The notes under the pieces were generated by a model, which saw only the letters and a program-made list of their open reading frames with translations, searched no databases and was not told where the DNA came from. Shown here one piece after another: positions 62,431 through 64,000 of a DNA stretch of 64,000 nt; position 1 is the first letter of the stretch; every line of letters begins with the position of its first letter. This DNA is from Shewanella inventionis (lineage in GTDB: Bacteria; Pseudomonadota; Gammaproteobacteria; Enterobacterales; Shewanellaceae): positions 1 to 64,000 of the forward strand of contig NZ_BMII01000023.1 in assembly GCF_014641855.1 (NCBI RefSeq). The letters run 5' to 3'. Made by a program: the position numbers and the translations under genes.

Positions 62431-63483
62431 GTGGTTACAAGTTTTTTTAAGAAGCTGTTTAATATTCGTGATCGCAATGAGCAAGCTAAATTTACTGGGC
62501 ATACCGCTGCCGAAAAACGTCAACACACAATACAAAAACAACCTGAGCCGACTATTGAGGTTACGCCAAGGCAGGCTGTCGAATCTCAGCTAGATTTATC
62601 GGCATTGTTTTACAGCTTTTTGTTTGCTAATTATCAAACAACTACAGCTGGCATTGCCAATAATCTTGAGCGCAGTGTGATGCATAACATTGAGTTAGCA
62701 TTAAGCTCACCCCAGGATATTGCTGAAAATGTATTAAAATTACCCAGTAAAATATTTGAGTTAGACAAGAAACTGGCCGATGACAATATTGACACTCAAG
62801 AGTTGATACAGCTAATTGAGCAAGATCCATTACTGTGTGTTGAAGTGCTGAAGTTGTGTAATTCGCCAGCGTTTAAACGCTCTGAAAATGAGGTGACAAG
62901 TATTCAGCAAGCATTAGTGCAAGTTGGTCGGGTGCAGCTAAGGCAATTTATTACGACCTGTTTAGCTCGTGAGTTAATTGATATAAAACCAATTTATTTT
63001 AGGCGGTTTGGGGCTGAAATTTGGCGACATTCAATGCAAGTGGCTTTTTTGGCAAGCGAATTAGCGCCAAGTGAGCAACGCGATAGTGCCTTTTTATTAG
63101 GCTTACTGCACGATGTTGGTAAAATTGCGATATTTAAATTGCTGGTGGATGCGTTTTATCAGGCAGAACCAGGCGAACAGCCTAAATCGGCGCTATTTAA
63201 GCAAGTTATGACAACTAAATCGTTAACATTAAGTGCTTTGTTAGCTCGATGTTGGAAGTTACCATCACATTTTGAAACGCCATTATCTATTTTAGCCAAT
63301 AGCAATATTAAGCCTGACGATGACATTGCGTCAGTTATTTGGAAAGCCAACATCATTAGCGAGTGCTCGATGCTGCACCAGTTAGATAAATTACCACAGC
63401 CCGCATTGGCTGTTTTGTTAGCACAAATAGAATTAACTGAAGAAGAGTTTTCTGAGTTACACCAAAAATTACTAAAATTTTAG
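62431..63483 (+). CDS. HDOD-domain protein
   Basis: The GTG at 62431 (AAGG 9 bases upstream) gives 350 residues. An upstream ATG at 62392 would add a hydrophobic leader and start within the region after the gyrB terminator, so the GTG is preferred. A Lys/Gln-rich N-terminus (about 1-40) is followed by an HDOD domain (about 105-310) with LIEQDPLLCVEVLKLCNSP and GLLHDVGKI. HDOD proteins lack the full HD catalytic set and usually act in signalling; they occur with c-di-GMP and regulatory pathways. No partner domain is seen. Confidence 0.85.
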   Translation: MVTSFFKKLFNIRDRNEQAKFTGHTAAEKRQHTIQKQPEPTIEVTPRQAVESQLDLSALFYSFLFANYQTTTAGIANNLERSVMHNIELALSSPQDIAENVLKLPSKIFELDKKLADDNIDTQELIQLIEQDPLLCVEVLKLCNSPAFKRSENEVTSIQQALVQVGRVQLRQFITTCLARELIDIKPIYFRRFGAEIWRHSMQVAFLASELAPSEQRDSAFLLGLLHDVGKIAIFKLLVDAFYQAEPGEQPKSALFKQVMTTKSLTLSALLARCWKLPSHFETPLSILANSNIKPDDDIASVIWKANIISECSMLHQLDKLPQPALAVLLAQIELTEEEFSELHQKLLKF

Positions 63484-63511
63484 TATTTTATTCATTTTCG
63501 ATAAGCAATAA

Positions 63512-63537
63512 AAAAGCGCCAGTCGGCGCTTTTTTGT
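63512..63537. terminator. Bidirectional terminator between the HDOD gene and glyS
   Basis: AAAAAAGCGCC (63512-63522) pairs with GGCGCTTTTTT (63527-63537) around a 4-nt loop, serving the convergent HDOD and glyS genes. Confidence 0.88.
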
Positions 63538-63551
63538 TGCAGCAATTTCAC

Positions 63552-63604
63552 ATTATTGTAGTAGTGAAATTATTGTAGTAGTGAAATTATTGTAGTAGTG
63601 AAAT
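63552..63604. repeat. Three tandem copies of a 17-bp repeat across the glyS stop codon
   Basis: TTATTGTAGTAGTGAAA is present three times in perfect tandem (63553-63569, 63570-63586, 63587-63603), with the period extending one base on each side. The glyS stop codon (63587-63589, minus strand) is in the third unit; the two extra units lie just downstream of glyS. Confidence 0.95.
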
Positions 63605-64000
63605 ATCCGCTACATGCAAAAACTGCTCACGCAGATTAGTTAATAACGCAAGGCGGTTATTTTTCAATGCTTCATCGTCAGCCATGACCATTACATCTTC
63701 AAAGAACAGGTCCACGCTTTCACGTAAATCGGCTAATAATGTTAATGCTTGCTGATAATCAGCATTGGCAAACAATGGTGCTAACTGCGGTTGTAGTTGT
63801 GCTAACTTTTCTGCCAAGGCTTTTTCAGCGGTTTCTGCTAACAGCGCTTGGTTGATAGTTTCAGGCAGTTCACCTTCAACTTTAGCCAAGATGTTCGACA
63901 CTCGTTTATTAGCAGCAGCAAGCGCAGCAGAGGCCTCTAAACCACGGAAGTGCGATACCGCTTTAACGCGACTGTCAAAATCTGCAGGACGCGTTGGACG
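63587..64000 (-). CDS. glyS: Glycyl-tRNA synthetase beta subunit (C-terminal part, runs off the edge)
   Basis: This is the 3' end of glyS. The frame is open from the right edge and encodes the last 137 residues, with [20 protein letters not shown] and a DALR-type anticodon-binding helical region ending in VADISLLQ. The full protein should be about 690 residues, so most of it lies outside the window. In the usual order glyQ would lie further right. Its last codons and stop fall in the triple repeat described at 63552-63604. Confidence 0.92.
   Translation of the reverse strand, partial: RPTRPADFDSRVKAVSHFRGLEASAALAAANKRVSNILAKVEGELPETINQALLAETAEKALAEKLAQLQPQLAPLFANADYQQALTLLADLRESVDLFFEDVMVMADDEALKNNRLALLTNLREQFLHVADISLLQ

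Overview
The window looks like the replication-origin region of a Shewanella-like marine gammaproteobacterium (Alteromonadales). This is inferred from gene content and order: atpIBEFHAGDC-glmU-DeoR-glmS, parAB-rsmG-mnmG-oriC-mioC, mnmE-yidC-yidD-rnpA-rpmH, dnaA-dnaN-recF-gyrB, then an HDOD protein and glyS. Protein lengths match the gammaproteobacterial families closely (AtpA 513, AtpE 83, MnmG 629, GyrB 805). No database search was possible.

Layout. 1-315: upstream end of a minus-strand rRNA operon (leader boxA, promoters P1 and P2); the 16S gene lies off the left edge. 421-3678: ccoG, a small membrane protein, menB, and a DUF2061 gene behind a Fur-like box. About 3700-24260: an accessory galactoside-use island. 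It holds a GH42 beta-galactosidase, a GH36 alpha-galactosidase, a DgoR-like GntR regulator, a sugar dehydrogenase, a DgoK-type kinase, an SMP-30 lactonase, glpD, galT, galK, a periplasmic esterase, a TonB-dependent receptor, a halogenase-like flavoprotein, a SapC-family protein and an SGLT-type sodium/sugar symporter. 24560-27160: a minus-strand porin / FMN-binding / PepSY operon, probably for iron or electron transfer. 27569-31121: rlmI, a CDP-glycerol-type transferase and an AT-rich orphan HsdR-N nuclease-like gene. 31263-64000: the conserved origin-proximal core, with oriC at about 47.23-47.60 kb.

How the island works together. Galactosides would cross the outer membrane through the TonB-dependent receptor and the inner membrane through the SSS symporter, and be split by the GH36 and GH42 enzymes. 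Free galactose can then enter the Leloir route (galK, galT) or an oxidative De Ley-Doudoroff route (dehydrogenase, lactonase, DgoK). The oxidative route is incomplete here: galactonate dehydratase and KDPGal aldolase are missing, as are galE and galM. A glpD gene inside the island suggests glycerol is a co-product, so galactosylglycerols (floridoside, or head groups of algal galactolipids) are plausible natural substrates.

The strongest new observation is a shared 13-bp palindrome, TTTAT-NNN-ATAAA. It is perfect at galT and at the receptor gene and near-perfect upstream of the alpha-/beta-galactosidase pair, glpD and the GntR gene. At four of these places it lies on or just downstream of a recognisable promoter, as expected of a repressor site, and it probably ties the island into one regulon under the GntR protein. 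Other points of note are an esterase whose signal peptide has no normal start codon, a terminator-like hairpin whose T-run abuts the menB start codon, a triple 17-bp repeat covering the glyS stop codon, and an unusually GATC-rich dnaA leader.
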